Positions 27,223-36,187 of a stretch of DNA of 36,187 nt are shown in pieces; the stretch's first letter is position 1; every line of letters starts with the position of its first letter. The notes beneath the pieces are model-generated. The model saw only the letters and a program-made list of their open reading frames with translations, searched no databases and was not told the origin of the DNA. Made by a program: the position numbers and the translations under genes. Origin of the DNA: an uncultured Algibacter sp. (lineage in GTDB: Bacteria > Bacteroidota > Bacteroidia > Flavobacteriales > Flavobacteriaceae); assembly GCA_937936645.1 (NCBI GenBank), contig CALHCQ010000145.1:1-36187 (forward strand), in the 5' to 3' direction.

Positions 27223-28233
27223 ATGATATTAGTTACAGGAGGCACAGGCCTAGTAGGGGCGCACTTACTTTACAAATTAGTTAGCGACAATAAACATGTA
27301 AAGGCAACCTACCGAGATGAAAAAAGTTTAGAAAAAACAAAACGTATTTTTTCCTATTACTCAAGCAATTACAAAAACTTAATAGACAAAATAACATGGG
27401 TAAAAGCCGATATTACAAATATACCCGAACTTACTTTAGCTTTTAATAAAATAACGTATGTGTACCACTGTGCTGCTTTTATTTCTTTTGATGAAAAACA
27501 TTTTCAAGCATTAAGAAAAATAAATATAGAAGGTACTGCTAATATTGTAAATCTATGCTTAGCGTATAATATTAAAAAATTATGCTACGTTAGCTCGGTT
27601 GCCACTTTAGGGACTCCCTTAAAAGACACTCCTGCCACAGAAAACACGATATGGAACCCAGAAAGCGATAATAATGTTTATGCTATTTCTAAATATGGAG
27701 CCGAAATGGAGGTTTGGCGTGCCACACAAGAAGGTTTAGATGTTGTTATGGTAAACCCTGGTGTTATTATTGGACCTGGTATTTGGGATGCTGGTACTGG
27801 TGTATTATTTAAAAAAGCTCGCAAAGGCTTAGCGTATTACACCACAGGAAATGTACCGCTTGTTGCTGTAAACGATGTTGTACTAACCATGGTAAACCTA
27901 CTAAACAGCCCTATAAAAAATAAACGTTTTATAATTGTAGCAAAAAACTACAGCTATAAAGTATTTTTAGAGATGTTGGCTAAAGCTGTAAGCAGTAAAC
28001 CACCTAAAAAAATTGCTGGACCTTGGTTATTAAGCTTAGCTTGGAAACTTGACTGGATAAAAAGCACTCTAAGCAGTAAACCTAGAGCATTAACAAAGCA
28101 TATCGCAGAGGCTTTACAAAACAAAACAACATACAGTAATGCGAATATTATAACAGCCATAAACTACAAGTTTACAGCTATTGAAACCTGCATAGAAGAG
28201 ACCGGAAGTTTATATCTCAAAGAAAAAGTATAA
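27223..28233 (+). CDS. NAD-dependent epimerase/dehydratase (extended SDR)
   Basis: 336 aa; MILVTGGTGLVGAHLLYKLV, YVSSVATLG, YAISKYGAEMEVWR (YxxxK). Confidence 0.9.
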   Translation: MILVTGGTGLVGAHLLYKLVSDNKHVKATYRDEKSLEKTKRIFSYYSSNYKNLIDKITWVKADITNIPELTLAFNKITYVYHCAAFISFDEKHFQALRKINIEGTANIVNLCLAYNIKKLCYVSSVATLGTPLKDTPATENTIWNPESDNNVYAISKYGAEMEVWRATQEGLDVVMVNPGVIIGPGIWDAGTGVLFKKARKGLAYYTTGNVPLVAVNDVVLTMVNLLNSPIKNKRFIIVAKNYSYKVFLEMLAKAVSSKPPKKIAGPWLLSLAWKLDWIKSTLSSKPRALTKHIAEALQNKTTYSNANIITAINYKFTAIETCIEETGSLYLKEKV

Positions 28234-28235
28234 TA

Positions 28236-28631
28236 CTATTTTTTTTCTTTTTTAGATTTTCTTTTAGCCTGAATTTCTTCGTCTAGCTTTGTTTTATACT
28301 GTTCTTTTAAAACCTCTAAACTATCTTTTATTTTTATATAGATATCTTCGTATTCTTCTACATAAAACGCATAATAATTATTGCTTAAAGCAAATTGAAG
28401 ACTATCTATATTATATTTTTTGTAAACATATTGCGCAGCTAAAACATTGTTTTCAACCAACTTTTCCTTTTCGTCGCCATTAGGAAATGCACTAATAATA
28501 TTAAGATCTAAAAGCACATTAACCATTGTACTTTTAGGTATTAAATTCTTTGGTTTTTTAGGTGCATCATATCCATAGCAAGCCGTTAATAACAAGCTTG
28601 CTATGCATAATATGGTAAATTGCTTAAGCAT
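28236..28631 (-). CDS. DUF4296 domain-containing lipoprotein
   Basis: 131 aa; lipobox LLLTAC; KNLIPKSTMVNVLLDLNIISA...YKKYNIDSLQFALSNNYYA. Confidence 0.85.
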   Translation of the reverse strand: MLKQFTILCIASLLLTACYGYDAPKKPKNLIPKSTMVNVLLDLNIISAFPNGDEKEKLVENNVLAAQYVYKKYNIDSLQFALSNNYYAFYVEEYEDIYIKIKDSLEVLKEQYKTKLDEEIQAKRKSKKEKK

Positions 28632-29978
28632 TTATCTGTTAAATGTTAATCGTTTAGCAGCTTTAATATCGTAAAATTTAAAGTTTTTATATGCTAAACT
28701 TCCGTTTATAAATGTATGTGTTATTCTAGATTTAAATGTTGTTCCCTCGAAAGGCGACCAACCACATTTATATAAAATATTATCTTTATTTACCGTCCAT
28801 GGGTTATTTAAATCTACCATAACCAAATCGGCAAAATAACCTTCTTTAATATACCCTCTTTTTTCTACTTGAAATAAAATAGCTGGGTTGTGGCACATTT
28901 TTTCGACTACTTTTTCTATAGAAATTTTACCTCGGTGATGCATTTCTAACATGGCAGGTAAGGCATGCTGTACTAATGGCCCTCCTGATGGCGCACTTGT
29001 GTAAACGTTTTTCTTTTCTTCTAAAGTATGTGGCGCGTGGTCTGTGGCAATAACATCTATTCTGCCATCTAACAAAGCCTCCCATAAACCATCTTGGTCT
29101 TTTTGAGTTTTTACTGCAGGATTCCACTTTATAAAGGTACCTTTATCTTTATAATCTTTATCAGAAAACCATAGGTGATGCACACACACCTCGGCTGTTA
29201 TTTTTTTATCTTTTAAAGGTATCTTATTGGTAAACAAACTTGTTTCTTTTGCTGTAGACAAGTGAAAAACATGTAAACGCGCTCCTGTTTTCTTGGCCAG
29301 CGCAATAGCTTTAGATGACGACAAATAACAAGCTTCCTCATTTCTAATAATGGGATGACACGCTACAGGAATATCGTCGCCATAAGTATCTAAATGTTCT
29401 TGAAAATTTTTCTTTATAGTTGCTTCGTCTTCACAGTGTACAGAAATAACCATGTTGGTGCTTTTAAATATTTCTTCTAACACCTCTGGATCGTCTACCA
29501 ACATATTACCCGTTGATGAACCTAAAAATAATTTTAAACCCGCAACAGCATTTTCGTCTACCTTTAAAATTTCTTCTAAATTATCGTTAGTACCCCCAAA
29601 CATAAAAGAGTAGTTTGCATAAGATGTTTTCTCTGCAATACTAAATTTCTCCTCCAGCTTTTCTATAGTTGTTGCTTGTGGTTTTGTGTTTGGCATTTCT
29701 ATAAACGAGGTAATACCTCCTGCAACAGCCGCTCTAGATTCGGTCTCGATGTTAGCTTTATGTGTTAGGCCAGGTTCTCTAAAATGTACTTGATCATCAA
29801 TAGCGCCAGGTAAAACATATTTACCTTCTGCATCGTAAATATGCACATCTGCAGATTTAGCACTTATAGAACTACTAATTTCTTTAATATACTCGCCTTC
29901 TATTAAAATATCGCCGTTAAAAATAACGCCTTCGTTAACAATATTAGCATTCTTTATAAGTATTGTTTTTTGATTCAT
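28632..29978 (-). CDS. pyrC: Dihydroorotase
   Basis: 448 aa; VLPGAIDDQVHFREPGLTHKANIETESRAAVAGGITSFIEMPNT, VHCEDE, HVFHLSTA, DVIATDHAPHT. Confidence 0.92.
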   Translation of the reverse strand: MNQKTILIKNANIVNEGVIFNGDILIEGEYIKEISSSISAKSADVHIYDAEGKYVLPGAIDDQVHFREPGLTHKANIETESRAAVAGGITSFIEMPNTKPQATTIEKLEEKFSIAEKTSYANYSFMFGGTNDNLEEILKVDENAVAGLKLFLGSSTGNMLVDDPEVLEEIFKSTNMVISVHCEDEATIKKNFQEHLDTYGDDIPVACHPIIRNEEACYLSSSKAIALAKKTGARLHVFHLSTAKETSLFTNKIPLKDKKITAEVCVHHLWFSDKDYKDKGTFIKWNPAVKTQKDQDGLWEALLDGRIDVIATDHAPHTLEEKKNVYTSAPSGGPLVQHALPAMLEMHHRGKISIEKVVEKMCHNPAILFQVEKRGYIKEGYFADLVMVDLNNPWTVNKDNILYKCGWSPFEGTTFKSRITHTFINGSLAYKNFKFYDIKAAKRLTFNR

Positions 29979-29986
29979 CTTGCACT

Positions 29987-30709
29987 TTATTTTTTGAATA
30001 TACTATTTATTTTCATGGAAACAACTCCCAATATGGCTTCGGATATAATACCTGAGCTTAACTTAGACTCTCCCTTTGTTCGGTCTGTAAAAATAACAGG
30101 AACCTCTATAATATTTAACTTTTTTAAATAGGTTTTAAATTTCATTTCTATTTGAAAAGCATACCCTATAAATTTTATCTTATTTAAGTTTAATGCTTCT
30201 AACGTACTACGCTTGTAGCAAACAAAACCAGCTGTGGTATCGTGTATTTTCATACCCGTTATTAAACGCACATATTTAGAGGCTAAGTAAGACATAAGCA
30301 CTCTATTCATGGGCCAATTAACAACATTAACACCTGTTACATATCGCGATCCTATAGATAAATCGGCTTGTTTTAAACTACAAGCTTCATATAATTTTAT
30401 AAGATCTTTTGGATTATGAGAAAAATCTGCATCCATCTCAAATATATATTGATATGTTTTACTTAAACACCATTTAAAACCATGTATGTAGGCTGTACCT
30501 AAACCAGATTTAGAATTTCTAACTTCTAAAAACAATCTGTTTTTATATTTTTCTTGCAACACCCTTACTTGGTTAGCTGTTAAATCTGGAGAATTATCAT
30601 CGACCACTAAAACATGAATATCACGCGATTGCTCAAAAACAGCTTCTATAATAGATACTATATTTTCTATCTCGTTATATGTCGGTATAATTACAACAGC
30701 ATCTTTCAT
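29987..30709 (-). CDS. Polyprenol monophosphomannose synthase-like GT2 glycosyltransferase
   Basis: 240 aa; VIIPTYNEIENI, VLVVDDNSPD, MDADFSHNP, SIGSRYV, TTAGFVCYKR. Confidence 0.9.
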   Translation of the reverse strand: MKDAVVIIPTYNEIENIVSIIEAVFEQSRDIHVLVVDDNSPDLTANQVRVLQEKYKNRLFLEVRNSKSGLGTAYIHGFKWCLSKTYQYIFEMDADFSHNPKDLIKLYEACSLKQADLSIGSRYVTGVNVVNWPMNRVLMSYLASKYVRLITGMKIHDTTAGFVCYKRSTLEALNLNKIKFIGYAFQIEMKFKTYLKKLNIIEVPVIFTDRTKGESKLSSGIISEAILGVVSMKINSIFKK

Positions 30710-30781
30710 GATAACAGTATTAGAGTTTGGTTATATCTTACAATAAAAACTCCTTTTTTTGATATTTAATCTATTATCTAG

Positions 30782-30789
30782 CAAATGTA
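30782..30789 (-). promoter_or_regulatory. Putative -7 box of the glycosyltransferase operon (TACATTTG)
   Basis: Matches TAnnTTTG on the minus strand. Confidence 0.4.
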
Positions 30790-30868
30790 CATTATTTAAA
30801 AGATTCTTTTTTTTAAATATTACTTAATAATTACAACCTATTTATTAAAATTATAATAATTTTATGCC

Positions 30869-31513
30869 ATGCTACGCAACACAAATCCAAACGAATTAAT
30901 TACCATACTCTTAGTCATCGGTCTTATTTTTATAAGCGTAGCAAAACTTATTGCTCCTAAGCGATTTAACGAATTTATTATTGTTTTAGGTAACTCGAAA
31001 TATCTTAAAATATATTCTAGAGAACAAAAATTGTTTAATGTTTTCGATTTTCTATTATTTATAAATCTTATAATATCGCTATCGGTTTTTATTATAATAA
31101 CTATACAAAATTACACTAGCACAAAAGTAATAAACACCAATATGGTATTAAAATTTATTGCAGGTATTGGTGTATTTATTCTTTTTAAAACAGGAATCGA
31201 GTATTTTATTAGCAAATTACTAGATAATAATAAGATATCTCATAATTATTTATTTCAAAAAATAAGCTACAAGAATTACATAGGCATTTTCTTGCTTCCC
31301 ACCAACGCCTTGTTAGTTTACGCGTTTCCAAACAACTTAATATTAAGCTATATTTTTTTAAGTATTGCCTTAGTAATTAATAGTGTTGGCGGTGTTTTAT
31401 CTTATAAAAACCATCAAGAAATAATAAAACAAAACTTGTTTTATTTTATTTTGTATCTTTGCACACTTGAAATTGCACCTTACATTATTTTATGTAAAGT
31501 GTTTATTGCGTAA
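30869..31513 (+). CDS. DUF4271 domain-containing membrane protein
   Basis: 214 aa; multiple TM segments, located directly upstream of hemD-like gene; family call from overall pattern. Confidence 0.75.
   Translation: MLRNTNPNELITILLVIGLIFISVAKLIAPKRFNEFIIVLGNSKYLKIYSREQKLFNVFDFLLFINLIISLSVFIIITIQNYTSTKVINTNMVLKFIAGIGVFILFKTGIEYFISKLLDNNKISHNYLFQKISYKNYIGIFLLPTNALLVYAFPNNLILSYIFLSIALVINSVGGVLSYKNHQEIIKQNLFYFILYLCTLEIAPYIILCKVFIA
31454..31461 (+). promoter_or_regulatory. Putative internal -7 box (TATCTTTG) for hemD within the DUF4271 ORF
   Basis: TATCTTTGCACACTT, same box and downstream bases as the rpsP promoter; 70 nt before the hemD start. Confidence 0.45.
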
Positions 31514-31530
31514 TCCAAACAGCTTGACCT

Positions 31531-32280
31531 ATGAAAGTGAAAACAATTTTAGTATCTCAACCAGAACCTAAAGTAGAAAACTCCCCATACTTTGATCTTG
31601 AAGAGAAACAAAAAGTAAAAATAGATTTTCGATCTTTTATCCATGTTGAAGGTATATCTGCCAAAGAAATAAGACATCAAAAAATAGATTTAAGCCACTA
31701 TACGGCTATTATTTTAACCAGTAGAAATGCTGTAGATCATTTTTTTAGAGTTGCAGAAGAAATGCGTTTTAAAGTTCCAGACACTTTAAAATACTTTTGC
31801 CAATCTGAAGCAGTTGCTTACTACCTTCAAAAATACGTAGTTTACAGAAAACGTAAAATTTATGTTGGTAAACGTACCTTTGCCGAATTGTCTCCGCTTA
31901 TTAAAAAATACAAAAACGAAAAGTTTTTATTACCAAACACAGATAAAGTTAAAGACGCTGTACCAAAAATATTAAACGATCTTGGTGTCGAGTGGAAACA
32001 AGCTACGTTTTATAAAACAGTGGTTAGTGACTTATCCGACTTAGCCAATGTATCTTACGACGTACTTGTATTTTTTAGTCCATCGGGTATAGAATCTTTA
32101 TTTAAAAACTTTCCAGATTTTAAACAAAACGACACCCGTATTGCCGTATTTGGAAACACAACTATAAAAGCCGTAGAAGAAAAAGGACTGCGTGTAGATA
32201 TTGCTGCACCAACACCAGAAACCCCTTCTATGACCATGGCATTGCAAAAATATATAGACAAAGCTAACAAGGGAAAATAA
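31531..32280 (+). CDS. hemD: Uroporphyrinogen-III synthase family protein
   Basis: 249 aa; IILTSRNAVDHFFRVAEE, VGKRTFAEL, FFSPSGIESLFKNFP, IAVFGNTTIKAVEEKGLRVDIAAPTPETPSM. Confidence 0.88.
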   Translation: MKVKTILVSQPEPKVENSPYFDLEEKQKVKIDFRSFIHVEGISAKEIRHQKIDLSHYTAIILTSRNAVDHFFRVAEEMRFKVPDTLKYFCQSEAVAYYLQKYVVYRKRKIYVGKRTFAELSPLIKKYKNEKFLLPNTDKVKDAVPKILNDLGVEWKQATFYKTVVSDLSDLANVSYDVLVFFSPSGIESLFKNFPDFKQNDTRIAVFGNTTIKAVEEKGLRVDIAAPTPETPSMTMALQKYIDKANKGK

Positions 32281-32297
32281 ACCCAAAAATAAACTAT

Positions 32298-32337
32298 AAA
32301 AAAAAGCGATTTCCAATTAACGAAATCGCTTTTTTTT
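32298..32337. terminator. Bidirectional terminator between hemD and DUF423
   Basis: A-run + AGCGATTT...AAATCGCT + T-run. Confidence 0.85.
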
Positions 32338-32342
32338 GTAGC

Positions 32343-32732
32343 TTAATTTTCCTTTAATTTCAAGAAACTAACAAACAATAAAGCCCAAGCACCAATAAGC
32401 AATAAACCACCAATAGGTGTTATAAAACCTATTGTTTTAAAATTAAATGATGTTAAAACATTGGTTGCTAAAGCATAAATTGATCCAGAAAACAACACAA
32501 GCCCCGTTAAAACCAAATAAAAAACATAACGTTTTATTTTATTAGAAATAAGACTTGTACTACCTAAAAACAATAACAAAAAGGCATGATACATGTGGTA
32601 ACGCACACCAGTTTCAAACACTTTTAAAGCATCTGCAGTTATAAGTGCTTTTAAACCATGTGCTGCAAAAGCACCAATAATTACACCTGTTAAACCTAGT
32701 AAACACGCTACAATCAATATTTTTTTATTCAT
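32343..32732 (-). CDS. DUF423 domain-containing membrane protein (start revised to ATG at 32732)
   Basis: MNKKILIVACLLGLTGVIIGAFAAHGLKALI...FETGVRYHMYHAFLLL...TPIGGLLLIGAWALL. Confidence 0.9.
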   Translation of the reverse strand: MNKKILIVACLLGLTGVIIGAFAAHGLKALITADALKVFETGVRYHMYHAFLLLFLGSTSLISNKIKRYVFYLVLTGLVLFSGSIYALATNVLTSFNFKTIGFITPIGGLLLIGAWALLFVSFLKLKEN

Positions 32733-32806
32733 AATAAAAGCTTTAAACACAAGGTATTTGTAAATTCGCACCTGTTTATTTGCAAAATTACTCAACAAAT
32801 CTCAGT

Positions 32807-34135
32807 ATGCGAAAAATTTTAATTATTGGTTCTGGAAAATCGACCCCCTATCTTATAAAATTTTTATTAGACAAAGCACCTGTAGAACAGTTAGAGCTTA
32901 CCGTAGCCGATATAAACACTAACCACATAAAACAACACGCCAAACATTTAAAAACAGTACCCCTAGATGTTTTTAAAATAAATGCAAGGCAGAGTGCCAT
33001 AAAAAACAGCGACCTTGTTATATCTATGCTACCTGCTAGCAAACATATGCTTGTTGCAAAAGACTGTTTGCAGCTTAAAAAACACCTATTAACAGCATCT
33101 TATGTAAGTCCAGAAATGAAAGCTCTAAATAAAGAAGTAAAAGAAAAAGGACTTGTTTTTTTAAATGAAATGGGCTTAGATCCAGGTATAGACCACATGA
33201 GTGCCATGCAGCATATAGACCAAATAAAAAAAGCTGGCGGAAAAATTAACCTATTCAAATCTTACACCGGTGGTTTGGTAGCTCCAGAAACAAAAACAGG
33301 TTTATGGAATTATAAATTTACATGGAACCCAAGGAACGTTGTAATTGCTGGGCAAGGTGGCGCTGCAAAATTTTTACAAGACGCGCAATACAAATACATA
33401 CCCTACCAACAACTTTTTAAACGCACCGAAAATATTAACATTCAAAACCTTAACAATCTCGAGGCCTATGCCAATAGAGACGCACTAAAATACCAAGACG
33501 CCTATGGCTTAAACACCATTAAAACACTGTTTCGTGGCACACTTAGGCACCAAGGCTTTTGCGAAGCTTGGCACGCCTTTGTTTACTTAGGCATGACCGA
33601 CGACAGTTATACCATAGACTGCAAAAACATGAGCTATCAAAGTTTCACCAACCTGTTTCTACCTCAGCAAGACCAACTAAACACATCAAAAAAGCTACAA
33701 ATACTATTAAATATAAGTCAAGAGCACCCTATATGGCAAAAACTAAACGCTCTTAACCTTTTTAGCAACACTAAAAAAATAACATTAGCACAAGCAACAC
33801 CCGCACAAATTCTAGAACATATATTAAAACAAAGCTGGTCGTTAAAACCCACCGATAAAGACATGATTATTATGCACCATGTTTTTGGCTACACCATAAA
33901 CCAAAAAGAGCATCTAAAAACAGCAACCCTTATAACCTATGGCCAAGACAACATCTATACCGCTATGGCAAAAACAGTAGGATTACCACTTGGTATGGCC
34001 GCCCTAGCCATTTTAAATAAAAAAATAACAACAGCAGGTGTGCAAATACCAACCAGCAAACAAATATATATGCCCGTATTAGAAGCCTTAAAAAGCTACG
34101 GCATTACATTTACCGAAAACACAAAATTAATATAA
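32807..34135 (+). CDS. Saccharopine dehydrogenase-like (LYS9-type) oxidoreductase (start revised to ATG at 32807)
   Basis: MRKILIIGSGKSTPYLIKFLLDKA; NEMGLDPGIDHMSAMQHIDQIK; SYTGGLVAPE; TLRHQGFCEAW. Confidence 0.9.
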   Translation: MRKILIIGSGKSTPYLIKFLLDKAPVEQLELTVADINTNHIKQHAKHLKTVPLDVFKINARQSAIKNSDLVISMLPASKHMLVAKDCLQLKKHLLTASYVSPEMKALNKEVKEKGLVFLNEMGLDPGIDHMSAMQHIDQIKKAGGKINLFKSYTGGLVAPETKTGLWNYKFTWNPRNVVIAGQGGAAKFLQDAQYKYIPYQQLFKRTENINIQNLNNLEAYANRDALKYQDAYGLNTIKTLFRGTLRHQGFCEAWHAFVYLGMTDDSYTIDCKNMSYQSFTNLFLPQQDQLNTSKKLQILLNISQEHPIWQKLNALNLFSNTKKITLAQATPAQILEHILKQSWSLKPTDKDMIIMHHVFGYTINQKEHLKTATLITYGQDNIYTAMAKTVGLPLGMAALAILNKKITTAGVQIPTSKQIYMPVLEALKSYGITFTENTKLI

Positions 34136-34140
34136 AAATT

Positions 34141-34226
34141 AGGGCATTACCCGAAAAGGGTCGGGCTTTACATTACAAGTCCGCGCTCGTGCCTCGCTGT
34201 GGGCTTTTCATTGCAATCCCTAATGC
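34141..34226 (+). repeat. GC-rich intergenic repeat element (about 86 bp), apparently complete copy
   Basis: AGGGCATTACCCGAAAAGGGTCGGGCTTTACATTACAAGTCCGCGCTCGTGCCTCGCTGTGGGCTTTTCATTGCAATCCCTAATGC; related partial copy at 21786-21829. Confidence 0.65.
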
Positions 34227-34233
34227 AAAAAAC

Positions 34234-34272
34234 AAAAAAGGGTCATGTGTTAAAACACATGACCCTTTTTTT
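34234..34272. terminator. Bidirectional terminator downstream of glyS
   Basis: AAAAAAGGGTCATGTGTT-aa-AACACATGACCCTTTTTT. Confidence 0.85.
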
Positions 34273-34289
34273 ATGTTGTAATGTAAAAA

Positions 34290-35834
34290 TTATTTCATTT
34301 TCATTAACCAAGTACGCACATCAACATCTTGTTTAATAATTGCTTTTAAATCGTCAATATTAACACGTTCTTGTTTCATAGAATCTCTATGTCTAATAGT
34401 TACCGTATTATCGTTTAAAGTATCATGATCTACAGTAATACAAAACGGGGTTCCATTAGCATCTTGTCTTCTATAGCGTCTACCAACAGCATCTTTCTCA
34501 TCATAAGCCACATTAAAATCCCATTTTAAATCATCTACAATTTTACGTGCAACCTCTGGCAAACCATCTTTCTTTACCAATGGTAAAACAGCGGCTTTTG
34601 TAGGTGCTAAAACCGATGGTAATTTTAAAACCGTACGGGTTTTACCATCGCCTAAATCTTCTTCTTGTAATGCGTTAGAGAATACGGCCAAAAACATTCT
34701 ATCTAAACCAATAGAGGTTTCTAGCACGTAAGGTACATAGCTTTTATTTTCCTCATGATCGAAATACTGTAATTTCTTTCCAGAAAATTCTTCGTGTGCC
34801 TTTAAATCAAAATCGGTTCTAGAGTGTATCCCTTCTAATTCTTTAAAACCAAACGGAAACTTAAATTCTATATCTGCTGCAGCATCAGCATAGTGTGCTA
34901 ATTTCTCATGGTCATGAAAACGGTAATTATCGGCTCCCATGCCTAAAGACAAGTGCCACTTTAATCGTGTTTCTTTCCAGTGCTTGTACCACTCTTGTTG
35001 TGTGCCAGGCTTAATAAAAAATTGCATTTCCATTTGCTCAAACTCACGCATTCTAAAAATAAATTGTCGTGCTACAATTTCATTTCTAAAAGCTTTACCT
35101 GTTTGTGCAATACCAAAAGGTATTTTCATACGTCCTGTTTTCTGCACATTTAAAAAGTTAACAAATATACCTTGTGCCGTTTCTGGACGTAAATACAAAT
35201 CCATAGCTGTATCTGCAGATGCCCCTAGCTTGGTACCAAACATTAAATTAAACTGTTTAACATCGGTCCAGTTTTTACTACCAGTTAATGGGTCGGCGAT
35301 ATCTAACTCTTCTATAAGCGCTTTAACATCGGCTAAATCTTCTTTTTCAAGAGACTGCCCCATTCTAGCCAGAATACTGTTAATTTTCTCTTGGTAAGCA
35401 ACGACACGCCCATTGGTAGATACAAATTCTTCTTTGTTAAATGAATCTCCAAAACGTTTGGCTGCCTTTTTTACTTCTTTTTCTATTTTAGCTTCTATTT
35501 TAGCACAATAATCCTCGATTAAAACATCGGCTCTATAGCGTTTTTTAGAGTCTTTGTTATCTATTAAAGGATCGTTAAAAGCATCTACATGCCCCGAAGC
35601 TTTCCATGTCGTGGGGTGCATAAATATTGCAGCATCTATACCCACAATATTCTCGTTCATTTGTACCATGGCTTTCCACCAATAGTCTCGTATATTCTTT
35701 TTTAACTCTGCACCATTTTGTGCATAGTCATAAACCGCACTTAAACCGTCGTATATTTCACTACTTTGAAAAACATAACCGTACTCTTTTGCGTGCGATA
35801 TTACCTTTTTAAATTTATCATCTTGATTTGCCAT
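34290..35834 (-). CDS. glyS: Glycine--tRNA ligase (class II, eukaryotic/archaeal-like single-chain type)
   Basis: 514 aa; FVNFLNVQKTGRMKIPFGIAQTGKAFRNEIVARQFIFRMREFEQMEMQFF; YVLETSIGLDRMFLAV; C-terminal anticodon-binding region. Confidence 0.95.
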   Translation of the reverse strand: MANQDDKFKKVISHAKEYGYVFQSSEIYDGLSAVYDYAQNGAELKKNIRDYWWKAMVQMNENIVGIDAAIFMHPTTWKASGHVDAFNDPLIDNKDSKKRYRADVLIEDYCAKIEAKIEKEVKKAAKRFGDSFNKEEFVSTNGRVVAYQEKINSILARMGQSLEKEDLADVKALIEELDIADPLTGSKNWTDVKQFNLMFGTKLGASADTAMDLYLRPETAQGIFVNFLNVQKTGRMKIPFGIAQTGKAFRNEIVARQFIFRMREFEQMEMQFFIKPGTQQEWYKHWKETRLKWHLSLGMGADNYRFHDHEKLAHYADAAADIEFKFPFGFKELEGIHSRTDFDLKAHEEFSGKKLQYFDHEENKSYVPYVLETSIGLDRMFLAVFSNALQEEDLGDGKTRTVLKLPSVLAPTKAAVLPLVKKDGLPEVARKIVDDLKWDFNVAYDEKDAVGRRYRRQDANGTPFCITVDHDTLNDNTVTIRHRDSMKQERVNIDDLKAIIKQDVDVRTWLMKMK

Positions 35835-35838
35835 GCTG

Positions 35839-35846
35839 CAAAAATA
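35839..35846 (-). promoter_or_regulatory. Putative -7 box of glyS (TATTTTTG) 4 nt from the start codon
   Basis: Minus strand TATTTTTGCAGCATGG. Confidence 0.4.
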
Positions 35847-35950
35847 AAAAAGCGATTTTAAACTACAGGAGTTGTTTATTAAAAATCTATAGTAATTTCT
35901 ATCTTTTTTATTTAAGTTTACCTATGCACGGTTAAAAAACAGGAATAGTT

Positions 35951-36187
35951 ATGCTTAAACTATTAATTAATTTATTCTTTCCAGAGGTTTGTTATGCATG
36001 CCTTCGGTTTTTAAGCGATAACGAAAACTTTATTTGTACGCATTGTAGGCATCATTTACCGGTTACTAATTTTCATTTTAACAATAGCAACGCTATAAAA
36101 AAAGTACTTTATGGCAGGGCTATTATAGAAAACGGTACAGCGTTATTTCGTTTCGAAAAACAAGGCTTAGTACAACAATTAATTCAT
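35951..36187 (+). CDS. ComF family protein, 5' part (truncated by window end)
   Basis: 79 codons open to the edge: MLKLLINLFFPEVCYACLRFLSDNENFICTHCRHHLPVTNFHFNNSNAIKKVLYGRAIIENGTALFRFEKQGLVQQLIH; CxxC pairs typical of ComF N-terminus; not in the ORF track. Confidence 0.85.
   Translation, partial: MLKLLINLFFPEVCYACLRFLSDNENFICTHCRHHLPVTNFHFNNSNAIKKVLYGRAIIENGTALFRFEKQGLVQQLIH

Noticed and set aside
32733-32806. N-terminal extensions of DUF423 (to 32798) and of the saccharopine dehydrogenase-like ORF (from 32780), which would overlap divergently
   Set aside because: Both families start cleanly at internal ATGs (MNKKILIV at 32732; MRKILIIGSG at 32807), removing the overlap.
1-36187. CRISPR arrays, prophage, toxin-antitoxin or defence islands
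   Set aside because: No regularly spaced repeats, integrase/transposase, phage structural genes or recognised defence proteins were seen on either strand.

Overview
The window looks like a chromosomal housekeeping segment from a Bacteroidota (Flavobacteriaceae-like) genome. Evidence: AT-rich sequence, TAnnTTTG-type -7 promoter boxes, a T9SS C-terminal sorting domain, DUF4296/DUF4271 families and a long-tailed bS16. In order it carries: two near-identical tRNA-Asp(GTC) units; a DUF58 protein; a ClpP-family protease; thioredoxin; a DnaE-type Pol III alpha with an N-terminal DEDDh exonuclease; a secreted lactonase; rpsP-rimM-tRNA(m6A) methyltransferase; an HlyD / MacB-type permease / TolC tripartite cassette with no adjacent ATPase; two tandem paralogous small secreted proteins; a metallophosphoesterase; a [2Fe-2S] ferredoxin / Nfu / Mrp Fe-S cluster; an ATL-type MGMT homologue; a LysE-family protein; TrmB; an OmpR-type two-component system; a frameshifted cargo-less T9SS sorting-domain mini-protein absent from the ORF track; a LuxE-like acyl transferase; a YHS protein; TyrRS; an epimerase; DUF4296; dihydroorotase; a DPM1-like glycosyltransferase; DUF4271; a HemD-like protein; DUF423; a saccharopine dehydrogenase-like protein; GlyRS; and a truncated ComF at the right edge. 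I see no CRISPR array, prophage, IS element or obvious defence island. The best leads are the frameshifted signal-peptide-plus-CTD mini-protein, the tandem secreted paralogues with an identical C-terminal tail and shared 5' leader, and two copies of a GC-rich intergenic repeat (GGGCrTTACC...AGGGTCGGGCT). Assignments come from reading motifs only; no searches were run.
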